From positions 62,001 to 126,000 of the forward strand of contig NZ_DALZFB010000001.1 in assembly GCF_031979925.1 (NCBI RefSeq): a stretch of 64,000 nt of DNA, written 5' to 3'. Origin of the DNA: Pseudescherichia sp031979925. Lineage in GTDB: Bacteria > Pseudomonadota > Gammaproteobacteria > Enterobacterales > Enterobacteriaceae. The notes below the pieces were generated by a model. The model did not search any database. It saw nothing but the letters and a program-made list of their open reading frames with translations, and was not told where the DNA came from. Below are positions 33,413 to 41,642 of this stretch, one piece after another. Position numbers and translations under genes: made by a program. Numbering within the stretch: position 1 is the stretch's first letter; each line of letters starts with the position of its first letter.

Positions 33413-35458
33413 GTGAGCATGGATATTAGCGATTTTTATCAGACATTTTTTGATGAAGCTGACGAGCTGTTAGCCGACATGGAGCAACACCTGCTGGATC
33501 TGGTGCCGGAAGCACCGGATTCAGAGCAGCTCAACGCCATCTTTCGTGCGGCCCACTCCATAAAGGGTGGCGCTGGCACGTTTGGCTTTACCATTTTGCA
33601 GGAGACCACGCACCTGATGGAAAACCTGCTGGATGAGGCCCGGCGGGGAGAGATGCAACTCAATACCGATATTATCAACCTGTTTTTGGAAACCAAAGAT
33701 ATTATGCAGGAACAGCTCGACGCCTATAAAAGCTCGCAAGAGCCGGATGCCGCCAGCTTTGAATATATCTGCAATGCGCTGCGCCAGCTGGCGCTGGAAG
33801 CGAAAGGCGAAGTGGCTCCCGCTGCGGCCGGTGGCGCAAAGCTGACCGTTGTAGATAATGCCCAGGCCGTCGCCGATGCCGCGCCTGTCACCGCCCCGGC
33901 GGCTGGCAACGACGGTAAACTGCGCATTGTGCTGTCGCGCCTGAAAGAGAGCGAAGTCAACCTGCTGGAAGATGAGCTGAAAAATCTGGCGACCCTCAGC
34001 GACGTGGTAAAAGGCGCGGATTCTCTGAGCGCGACGCTGGAAGGTGGCGTCAGCGAAGATGATCTGGTTGCTGTGCTCTGCTTTGTCATCGAGCCGGATC
34101 AGATTAGCTTTGCCGATGCGCCAGCCCCGGCTGTTGCTATCAGCGAGACAGCACCTGTCGCCCCGGCTCCGGTGGCCCAGCCGGTCGCGGCGGCTCCGGT
34201 TGCACAAAGCGCGCCGCGTGAGCAGCCTGCCGCCCGTCAGGAGCGCGCAGAAAAACCGGCCCGCGCAAGCGAGTCCACCAGCATCCGCGTCGCCGTCGAG
34301 AAAGTTGACCAGCTCATCAACCTGGTGGGCGAACTGGTGATCACCCAGTCGATGCTGGCCCAGCGCTCTAACGAGCTGGATCCGGTCAATCATGGCGATT
34401 TGATCACCAGCATGGGCCAGCTGCAGCGTAATGCCCGCGATCTGCAGGAGTCGGTGATGTCCATCCGTATGATGCCGATGGAGTACGTCTTCAGCCGCTT
34501 CCCGCGCCTGGTACGCGACCTGGCGAGCAAGCTCAACAAGCAGATTGAACTGACGCTGCTGGGTAGCTCCACCGAGCTGGATAAGAGCCTGATCGAGCGC
34601 ATTATCGATCCGTTAACCCACCTGGTGCGTAACAGCCTGGACCATGGGATTGAGCTGCCGGAAAACCGCGTTGCTGCGGGGAAATCCCCGGTAGGTAACC
34701 TGACGCTCTCTGCTGAACATCAGGGCGGCAATATCTGCATCGAAGTGATCGACGACGGCGCAGGCCTTAACCGCGAGCGTATCCTGGCGAAAGCGGTATC
34801 GCAGGGTATGGCGGTAAATGAAAACATGACCGACGAAGAGGTTGGCATGCTGATCTTCGCGCCAGGCTTCTCCACCGCAGAGCAGGTGACGGACGTCTCC
34901 GGCCGCGGCGTAGGCATGGATGTGGTGAAACGTAACATCCAGGAGATGGGCGGCCACGTTGAGATCCAGTCGAAGCAGGGCGCAGGCACCACCATCCGCA
35001 TTCTACTGCCGCTGACGCTGGCGATCCTTGACGGTATGTCGGTAAAAGTCGCGGACGAAGTCTTTATCCTGCCGCTGAATGCGGTGATGGAGTCCCTGCA
35101 GCCGCGTGAAGAGGATCTGCATCCGCTGGCGGGGGGCGAGCGCGTGCTGGAAGTGCGCGGAGAGTATCTGCCGCTGGTTGAGCTGTGGAAAGTCTTTGAC
35201 GTCGACGGTGCTAAAACCGAGGCAACGACAGGCATTGTGGTGATCCTACAGAGCGCAGGCCGTCGCTACGCGCTGCTGGTAGATCAGCTGATTGGTCAGC
35301 ACCAGGTTGTGGTGAAGAACCTTGAGAGCAACTACCGTAAGGTGCCGGGCATCTCCGCTGCAACTATCCTCGGCGATGGCAGCGTGGCGCTGATCGTCGA
35401 TGTGTCGGCGTTACAGGGATTAAACCGTGAGCAACGTGTGGCGTACACAGCCGCCTGA
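33413..35458 (+). CDS. cheA: Chemotaxis histidine kinase CheA
   Basis: A 681-residue kinase. P1 has the phospho-accepting His48 (FRAAHSIKGG) and P2 follows to about residue 250. P3/P4 carry the dimer helices, the N box (HLVRNSLDHGIE), G1 (DDGAGL) and G2 (GRGVGMD). P5 couples to CheW and receptors. It is about 27 residues longer than E. coli CheA, and the surplus lies in Ala/Pro-rich linkers around P2. The start is GTG at 33413. Met98 (KDIMQEQ) matches the internal start of the short form CheA-S. Confidence 0.97.
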   Translation: MSMDISDFYQTFFDEADELLADMEQHLLDLVPEAPDSEQLNAIFRAAHSIKGGAGTFGFTILQETTHLMENLLDEARRGEMQLNTDIINLFLETKDIMQEQLDAYKSSQEPDAASFEYICNALRQLALEAKGEVAPAAAGGAKLTVVDNAQAVADAAPVTAPAAGNDGKLRIVLSRLKESEVNLLEDELKNLATLSDVVKGADSLSATLEGGVSEDDLVAVLCFVIEPDQISFADAPAPAVAISETAPVAPAPVAQPVAAAPVAQSAPREQPAARQERAEKPARASESTSIRVAVEKVDQLINLVGELVITQSMLAQRSNELDPVNHGDLITSMGQLQRNARDLQESVMSIRMMPMEYVFSRFPRLVRDLASKLNKQIELTLLGSSTELDKSLIERIIDPLTHLVRNSLDHGIELPENRVAAGKSPVGNLTLSAEHQGGNICIEVIDDGAGLNRERILAKAVSQGMAVNENMTDEEVGMLIFAPGFSTAEQVTDVSGRGVGMDVVKRNIQEMGGHVEIQSKQGAGTTIRILLPLTLAILDGMSVKVADEVFILPLNAVMESLQPREEDLHPLAGGERVLEVRGEYLPLVELWKVFDVDGAKTEATTGIVVILQSAGRRYALLVDQLIGQHQVVVKNLESNYRKVPGISAATILGDGSVALIVDVSALQGLNREQRVAYTAA

Positions 35459-35479
35459 TTTAGTTAAAAAGGTAAAAAT

Positions 35480-35983
35480 ATGACCGGTATGAGTAATGTA
35501 ACGAAACTGGCTGGCGAGCCATCAGGTCAGGAGTTCCTGGTATTCACTTTAGGCGATGAAGAGTACGGCATCGATATCCTGAAAGTGCAGGAGATCCGCG
35601 GTTACGATCAGGTAACCCGTATTGCTAACACGCCAGATTTTATTAAAGGGGTCACCAACCTGCGCGGTGTGATCGTGCCCATCGTCGATCTGCGGGTTAA
35701 ATTTAGCCAGCAGGACGTGGAGTATAACGATAACACCGTGGTGATCGTGCTCAACCTGGGCCAGCGCGTGGTCGGGATTGTAGTAGACGGCGTATCCGAC
35801 GTGCTGTCGCTGGCGGCCGATCAGATCCGCCCGGCCCCAGAGTTTGCCGTGACCCTGTCAACGGAATATCTCACCGGCCTCGGCGCGCTGGGCGACCGGA
35901 TGCTGATCCTGGTGAACATCGAGAAGCTGTTGAACAGCGAAGAGATGGCCCTGCTGGACAGCGCAGCGGCTCACGTTGCCTGA
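35480..35983 (+). CDS. cheW: Chemotaxis coupling protein CheW
   Basis: A 167-residue SH3-like adaptor matching E. coli CheW (GQEFLVFTLGDEEYGIDI, quoted in part; FIKGVTNLRGVIVPIVDLR region near 55-75). It links receptors to the kinase. A strong terminator follows immediately. In E. coli tar comes next, but here a pilus operon has been inserted. Confidence 0.97.
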   Translation: MTGMSNVTKLAGEPSGQEFLVFTLGDEEYGIDILKVQEIRGYDQVTRIANTPDFIKGVTNLRGVIVPIVDLRVKFSQQDVEYNDNTVVIVLNLGQRVVGIVVDGVSDVLSLAADQIRPAPEFAVTLSTEYLTGLGALGDRMLILVNIEKLLNSEEMALLDSAAAHVA

Positions 35984-35991
35984 TAACTCTC

Positions 35992-36019
35992 AACGCTCCC
36001 GGCCCCGGGAGCGTTTTTT
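35992..36019 (+). terminator. Terminator of motAB-cheAW
   Basis: AACGCTCCC pairs with GGGAGCGTT around GGCCCC and is followed by T residues. It sits 9 bases after the cheW stop codon. Confidence 0.9.
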
Positions 36020-36302
36020 AACCGCTTTTCATGCCGCCTCTTCATTACCCATTAATAACATTTAAGTTTTGCTAAAACTGCGAATGTAACACCAGACAAT
36101 ATATTGTGAAGTAGATCACGCGATAGTGAATATATCATTCTTGTTGCACTTTGTTACGAGCCGTTAACAATGTTAATCCATTGAAAGATAATGCAATTTT
36201 ATGTCAATACGCCGATGGTTTGAGCATGGCTTTACAGGGTGGTTCTTTGCAACCCCGTAAGCTAAATTTCTGTTAATCCTGCTTTTTAACAGAGGCGACA
36301 AC
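36020..36302 (+). promoter_or_regulatory. Pilus operon promoter region with CRP-like site
   Basis: This 283-base AT-rich gap precedes the first pilin gene. TGTGAAGTAGATCACG at 36105-36120 matches the CRP consensus at all but the last base, and it shares the core GTAGATCAC with the flhDC site at 30244. The region holds no gene. The site is about 190 bases before the first ATG, so a leader of about 150 bases or a second promoter is likely. Confidence 0.5.
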
Positions 36303-36872
36303 ATGAACAGAAAAATCCTCCTCGTTTTGGCAAGCGGTGCGCTGGCACTGGCCGGACACTCTGCCCATGCGGTAACCAGCAGTGGGACCATCAACGCGAC
36401 GTTGACCTTAACCAACGGCTGCCTGATTAACGGCTCGCCAAACCAGAGCGGCATCAACTTTGGCTCTCTGGACTTTGGTACCCATCCCGCGACTTTCTCC
36501 GAGCTGACAACCCAGCTCACCGGGGCTAACGGTGGTAACAGCTTCGCTATCCAGTGCACCACCGATACCTACACCGTACAGATCACCGGCACCACCAATA
36601 CCACGGCGCCTGCCACAGTGATCGGCACGCCGGGTACACCAGCGCGCTATCTGGTTAACACCACTAATGCAACGCAGGGAGTGGCCTACAGCCTCTATAG
36701 CGACAGCGGCTTCAGTAACATCATCGCCAATGACGCGCCGCTGCCCGTAGCCTCGACCGCTGGCGGGGTGAATAACTACACCCTGTTTGGCCGCATCCAG
36801 GGCGGTGGCAACAGCGTGACCGTCGTTCCCGGTACCTATACCGATACAATTAACGTGAGCGTGATCTACTGA
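36303..36872 (+). CDS. Csu-type major pilin subunit (spore coat U domain)
   Basis: A 189-residue secreted protein with a signal peptide (MNRKILLVLASGALALAG, cleavage near AHA) and a spore coat protein U domain. Typical features are a single Cys pair (NGCLINGSP and FAIQCTTD), 'NFGSLDFGTHP' and the C-terminal beta strand YTDTINVSVIY that complements the neighbouring subunit. This domain makes the archaic (Csu, sigma/alpha-like) chaperone-usher pili involved in attachment and biofilm on abiotic surfaces in Acinetobacter. As the first gene of the operon and the best match to CsuA/B, it is probably the rod subunit. Confidence 0.87.
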   Translation: MNRKILLVLASGALALAGHSAHAVTSSGTINATLTLTNGCLINGSPNQSGINFGSLDFGTHPATFSELTTQLTGANGGNSFAIQCTTDTYTVQITGTTNTTAPATVIGTPGTPARYLVNTTNATQGVAYSLYSDSGFSNIIANDAPLPVASTAGGVNNYTLFGRIQGGGNSVTVVPGTYTDTINVSVIY

Positions 36873-36882
36873 CGCCAGCGCA

Positions 36883-37437
36883 ATGAAACCTGAGGGAGCC
36901 GCTACTCTCCCGGCGCCAGGCCGAAGCATGCTGTGCATCGTCTTCGGGCTGGGAATGCTGGGATGGGCAGGGATCGCCGCCGCGCTGACGGTCAGCACCC
37001 AGTCGTTTCAGGTTGGGGCAACGATTGCGGCAGGGTGCTCGGTAGCCAGCGGCAGCAATGGCCTGCTGGGCACGCTGGACTTCGGGAGCCGTAGCGGCGT
37101 AGCAAGCGGTCAGGTCACCACCAGCTTTGTTCCTAACAGTGCGCTCTCGCTCGCCTGCACTCCCGGCGTAGCGTTAAGCATGAGCATTAACGGCGGTCTG
37201 CACTACGGCACCGTACGCAATATGCAGCGCAGCGGGGGCACGGATCGGGTGCCTTACCGGCTCTATCGCAGCAGTACGCTGGCGGCCAATACGGAAGTAG
37301 GTGTGAATCAGGCCTGGTCGATCACCTATAGCGATAGCAACAACATTGCGCTGACGCTGTTTGGTGCAGCGCAGCTCACGGGGTTTAGCCCCGCAGGAAA
37401 CTATACCGATCAACTGACCGTAACGTTGTCCTGGTAA
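36883..37437 (+). CDS. Csu-type minor pilin subunit (spore coat U domain)
   Basis: A 184-residue spore coat U domain protein related to the preceding gene, with Cys in AGCSVASG and LACTPG, 'GTLDFGSRSG' and the closing strand YTDQLTVTLSW. The ATG at 36883 lies only 10 bp after the first pilin. An in-frame ATG at 36928 begins more directly with a signal peptide (MLCIVFGLGMLGWAGIAAA) and may be the real start, since neither has a strong ribosome site. It is probably a linking subunit like CsuA or CsuB. Confidence 0.83.
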   Translation: MKPEGAATLPAPGRSMLCIVFGLGMLGWAGIAAALTVSTQSFQVGATIAAGCSVASGSNGLLGTLDFGSRSGVASGQVTTSFVPNSALSLACTPGVALSMSINGGLHYGTVRNMQRSGGTDRVPYRLYRSSTLAANTEVGVNQAWSITYSDSNNIALTLFGAAQLTGFSPAGNYTDQLTVTLSW

Positions 37438-37458
37438 GGTCATACAGGGAGAAGGATC

Positions 37459-38220
37459 ATGAAAACCATTATGGGCCGGAGCCTAATAGCAGGGGCCCTG
37501 CTGGCGCTGACGGGCATGACGCAGCAGGCGCAGGGCGCCGCAACCATCTTACTTTGGCCGATCGATCCGTGGCTGGCCGCCGATGCTAACGCAACGGAGC
37601 TGTGGATCCAGAATCAGGGCGATACGCCAACCACCATGCAGGTGCGCATCATGCGCTGGACCCAGGAGGGTGGACACGAGCGCTACCAGGCCCAGCAGGA
37701 TGTAGTCGCCAGCCCGCCCATTGTGCGCATTGATAAAGGTGGCAAGCAGCTTATTCGTCTCATTAAGCAGACTCAGGTTCCCGCTGGCATAGAGCAAGGC
37801 TACCGGATCATCGTGGATGAGATCCCCCAGCCCGCTAACGGCAATTCGCCGCAGATTGGCCTGAAAATTCAGATGCGCTACTCGATTCCGCTCTTTGTCT
37901 ATGGCCAGGGCGTGGCAACCACCACCGAGGGGGCAAACCATGCTCTGGTTAACACCCGCGATTTAAGCTGGCGGGTGATCCGCGAGGGGGGCAAACCGGC
38001 GTTGGAGGTGCGCAACCGTAGCGATGTACACGTTAGGCTAAGCCAGGTTAGCGTGCAGCAGGGCAGCCAGCGCCGGCAGATGGCGGATGGCCTGCTGGGA
38101 TACGTGCTGCCGGGCGGGGCGCGTAGCTGGCCGCTCCCCTCAGGTCTTAGCAATCCGACTACCATGACGGCGACGATTAATGCCAGGGATACGCAATGGC
38201 AGTCGTCTCCCGCAAACTGA
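37459..38220 (+). CDS. Csu-type periplasmic pilus chaperone
   Basis: A 253-residue PapD-family chaperone with a signal peptide (about 1-28, ending QAQGA) and two Ig-like domains. The first domain begins 'ATILLWPIDPW' and includes 'IVRIDKGGKQLIRLI', the strand that donates to pilins, and 'YRIIVDEIP', the family hallmark. The long variant is typical of archaic systems (CsuC-like). It holds subunits in the periplasm and carries them to the usher. Its 3' end overlaps the usher gene by 25 bp. AGAAGGATC precedes the ATG. Confidence 0.87.
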   Translation: MKTIMGRSLIAGALLALTGMTQQAQGAATILLWPIDPWLAADANATELWIQNQGDTPTTMQVRIMRWTQEGGHERYQAQQDVVASPPIVRIDKGGKQLIRLIKQTQVPAGIEQGYRIIVDEIPQPANGNSPQIGLKIQMRYSIPLFVYGQGVATTTEGANHALVNTRDLSWRVIREGGKPALEVRNRSDVHVRLSQVSVQQGSQRRQMADGLLGYVLPGGARSWPLPSGLSNPTTMTATINARDTQWQSSPAN

Positions 38221-40579
38221 TCCTGCCGCTGATGGTGCTGCTGGGGGGAGTGACGGATGCGCTGGCAGAGGAGGGGGATGATGCCCTGCCGCCGCCGCCG
38301 GATGCGCAGGCGATCAACGCCCAGGCAGTCTTTCACCTCTCGCTGGTGGTCAACCACTACGATACCGATCTGGTCGTGCCGGTCACCCAGCAGCAGGGAC
38401 GCTATATTGTCGCCAGCCGCGATCTGCAGCGGGCCGGGATCCCCGCAGAGCATCTGCCCGCAGGCGACGTTGATCTCTCGACCCTGCCTGATGTACGGAC
38501 CGAATATGATAGCAACCGCCAGCGGCTGCTACTGTTCGTTCCCCGGGAGTGGGTAGGGGATCGCGCCACCTCCTTTAACGGCGAAAGGGCGCGTGCTAAG
38601 CCGCACTATGGTCGGGGCGCGCTGGTAAACTATGACTTCTATACCAGCAGCACCGAGCATGCCGGTAGCCAGGCCTCTCTGTGGCATGAGTTTCGCTACT
38701 TCGACAGCAACGCAGTCTTCTCTTCAACCGGTACGCTGCGGGAGTATCTCTCCGGCACCGCCGGACAAAACGAGGGCTATACCCGCTACGACACGACGCT
38801 GCTGTTTACCAACGAGGAGAATGCCACCGAGTGGCAGCTGGGGGACGTTATCTCCGACTCGTTGAGCTGGAGCAGCAGCGTGCGGATGGGGGGCATCCGC
38901 TACGGGCGCGACTTCTCGCTGCGCCCCGATTTGGTCACCTGGCCGCTGCCCGCTTTTACGGGGGAGGCGGCGGTTCCCACGGCGGTGGACGTATTTATCA
39001 ACGGCTACCGGGCGGGATCCACCCAGCTCCAGCCCGGCCCCTTTACCCTGACCAATCTGCCCTACATCAACGGCGCAGGGGATGCGGTGCTGGTTACCAC
39101 CGACGCGCTGGGACGGCAGGTCAGTACCACGCTGCCGTTTTATGTCTCCAGCGACGTGCTGAAAAGCGGCATCACCGATGGGGCAATCACTCTCGGCAGC
39201 CTGCGACGTAACTACGGCATTGACGATTTCAACTACGGTCCGGCGGCGGGCAGCGCCTCCCTGCGCTACGGGGTGACGGACTACTTCACCTTTGAAGGCC
39301 ACGGTGAAGCCGCCGAAGAGCTGGCCCTCGGCGGTGCGGGTGCGGTGGTAAAGCTGGGTCAGTATGGCGTCGTCAACTCATCGTGGACGGAGAGCCGGAT
39401 GCGCGGCAACAGCGGCAATCAGCTCAACTGGGGTTACCAGTACAGCACCAGCACCTTCAGCATCGCCACCCAGCACACTCGCCGTGAGCGCGGGTTTGGC
39501 AACCTGGCTCTTTACGATCAGACCATCGTTTACGACGACGATCGCAGCCGCTGGCGACGCTTAGCCGCAATACCGATCAATATTCGCTGACCTTTAACAT
39601 GGGCGACTATGGCAACGTCGGCGCGGCGTGGATTGGCGTGCGCAGCTTTGATAATCAGAAGACTGAGCTGCTGAACCTCTCCTGGAGCCGTAACCTGTGG
39701 GGCAGCAGCAGCCTCTACCTGGCAGCCAGCCATGATAAGCAGCGGGACGACTGGACCTTCGCTATGTCGCTGCAGATCCCCATCGGTGAGCGGGACAGCG
39801 CGGCAATCAGCGTGGAGAGAACGCCGGATGCGGGCACCAGCCAGCGCATCAACTATAACCACGCGATGCCTACCGACGGCGGTTTCGGCTGGAATATGGC
39901 CTTTGCCCGCCAGCCGCAGTCGGATAACTACCAGCAGGCAACGCTGGGCTGGCGCAATAACAGCGTTGAATTGCAGGGGGGCGGCTACGGCGAGCGCGGG
40001 ATGATGACCTGGTGGGGCGAGGCGCTGGGTTCATTGGTGCTAATGGACGGCCAGGTTTTTGCGGCTAACAAGATCAACGATGCCTTCGTGGTGGTCAGCA
40101 CCGGCGGCAATGCCGACGTGCCGGTCAGCTATGAGAACCAGCCGGTAGGCAGGACTAACGACAAAGGGTATCTGCTGGTCAGCGGCGTCTCAGCCTACTA
40201 TCCCGCCAGCTACAGCATTAACACCCTCAACCTGCCAGCCGATACGCGTCTGAAGGAGACCGAGAAGCGGATCGCCCTGCGCCGCCAGAGCGGCTATCTG
40301 GTGGAGTTTCCGATGGAGCAGGAACGGGTCGCCAGCGTCATCCTGCATGACGATCGGGGAGATGCGCTGCCGGTGGGCAGCCAGGTCTACCGGGAAGGCC
40401 GATCGCCGACGCCGGTGGGCTATGACGGCATCGCCTTCCTGGAAAACCTCGGCGACGTAAACTCCCTGCGGGTAACCACGCCAGATAACCGCACCTGCGA
40501 CGCCCGCCTGACGATCGGCGCAAATCCCGAACATAAATTACAGACCTACGGGCCGCTTACCTGTGAGGAGAGACGCTGA
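38196..40579 (+). pseudogene. Csu-type outer-membrane usher, interrupted by a one-base frameshift
   Basis: Two abutting frames make one usher. The first (38196-39590, 464 residues) has a signal peptide, the N-terminal domain and most of the barrel with plug (YDFYTSST; AVDVFINGYRAGS). The second continues as '..SRNTDQYSLTFNMGDYGN' and runs through the rest of the barrel and C-terminal domains to 40579. The frame changes at about 39553-39554: restoring one G in TGG-CGA (to TGG-GCG) gives RWATLSRNTD and joins both parts into about 794 residues, normal for this family. Both halves are otherwise intact, with no other stops. So the loss is recent or the base is a sequencing error. If real, pilus secretion should fail. 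Confidence 0.85.
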
Positions 40580-41544
40580 TGCGCCGCGCTATTCTGCTTT
40601 TTCTGCTGCTGATGGGAGCCAGCCCGCTGGCGTGGTCAGCCTGTACCGTGACGCCGACCAACGGCGTCTTTGGTACCGTCACCTCGTTTGCGCTTAACAG
40701 CACCGAGCAGGAGATCAGCGGCAACCTGGTGGTTGCGTGCGATGCCGTTCTGCTCAATCTGTTAACGGGTAACTCAATAACCATGCGGTTAACCAGCGCC
40801 AGCGCCGCGGTCAGTAACCGGGCAATTATGCGCCGCGTTGATAATCCGGCCAGCACCGATACCATCCCGGTGCGGCTGTGCGGGGCCGCAGGGTGCAATA
40901 ACAACAGCGAGGCGCTGATTGGCGGCAGCTACGTCTGGAGCGGAAACGCGCTGCTCGATCTGCTCAGTACCCGACGTTTTACCCTGCCAATCTATTTTCG
41001 CACCCTCTCCGGGCAGACCGTCGCGGCGGGCCAGTACCAGGCCACCTTTAACCTCAACGTAACCTATAATATATGCTCGCTGGGGCTGGCTGGTTGCCTT
41101 GCCTGGCAAACTGGCACCGTGCCCGTCGCCGTCACGGCAACCATTAATATCACTAACGACTGCATCACCATCACCGCGCCAAACGTCAACTTTGGCAGCG
41201 CGCCGCTGGTCAAAGACTTCCCCGCCGTGTCGCAGGGCGTCGCGGTGACCTGCACCAAAGGCAGCGTCTACAGCGTGGGGATCAACAACGGCAGCAACGC
41301 CAGCGGCAACGTGCGCAGAATGGCCTCCGGCAATAATCGGCTGAGCTACGAGATCTACAAAGGCAGTACCAGCGAGCGCTGGGGCAGCAGCGGCACCGAG
41401 CGCTGGGCCAGCAGCGCCTCGTCACTGCTCAGCGCCAACGGCCTGGTGCGTACCTATAACTATACGGCGCGGGTATTAACTAACCAGGCGACGCCTCCGG
41501 CCGGAACCTACAGCGATACGGTGGTAGTGGATATCGCCTTTTAA
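40579..41544 (+). CDS. Csu-type tip subunit/adhesin with two spore coat U domains
   Basis: A 321-residue secreted protein with a signal peptide ending near AWS-AC (residues about 1-20) and two spore coat U domains in tandem (CTVTPTNGVFG at the first, ITAPNVNFGSAPL at the second) plus the final strand YSDTVVVDIAF. A two-domain subunit at the operon end matches CsuE, the tip adhesin of A. baumannii. Its ATG overlaps the usher stop by one base, so it is coupled to the usher and may be poorly translated when the usher is frameshifted. Confidence 0.85.
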   Translation: MRRAILLFLLLMGASPLAWSACTVTPTNGVFGTVTSFALNSTEQEISGNLVVACDAVLLNLLTGNSITMRLTSASAAVSNRAIMRRVDNPASTDTIPVRLCGAAGCNNNSEALIGGSYVWSGNALLDLLSTRRFTLPIYFRTLSGQTVAAGQYQATFNLNVTYNICSLGLAGCLAWQTGTVPVAVTATINITNDCITITAPNVNFGSAPLVKDFPAVSQGVAVTCTKGSVYSVGINNGSNASGNVRRMASGNNRLSYEIYKGSTSERWGSSGTERWASSASSLLSANGLVRTYNYTARVLTNQATPPAGTYSDTVVVDIAF

Positions 41545-41584
41545 TCAGCCAGGGGGGTAGCGGATTATTTCCCTTTCGCAAATG

Positions 41585-41611
41585 TAAAGTTCCCACCACA
41601 CATGCCGATAA
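41585..41611 (+). promoter_or_regulatory. Sigma-28 promoter of tar
   Basis: TAAAGTTC, 11 bases, then GCCGATAA matches the sigma-28 consensus at 15 of 16 positions. It lies 32 bases before the tar start and 41 bases after the last pilus gene, so the receptor operon keeps its own flagellar promoter despite the insertion. Confidence 0.92.
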
Positions 41612-41642
41612 CACCGTTAATAAGTCATCAATAAGGTGTTGC

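Noticed and set aside
36192..36218. Sigma-28-like sequence (TGCAATTT-N11-GCCGATGG) before the first pilin gene
   Set aside because: Spacing is right but only about 11 of 16 positions match and the -35 part is poor; not enough to place the pilus operon in the flagellar regulon.
39545..39600. Programmed ribosomal frameshifting in the usher gene
   Set aside because: No slippery heptamer or strong downstream structure is seen, and ushers are not known to use recoding; mutation or sequence error is simpler.
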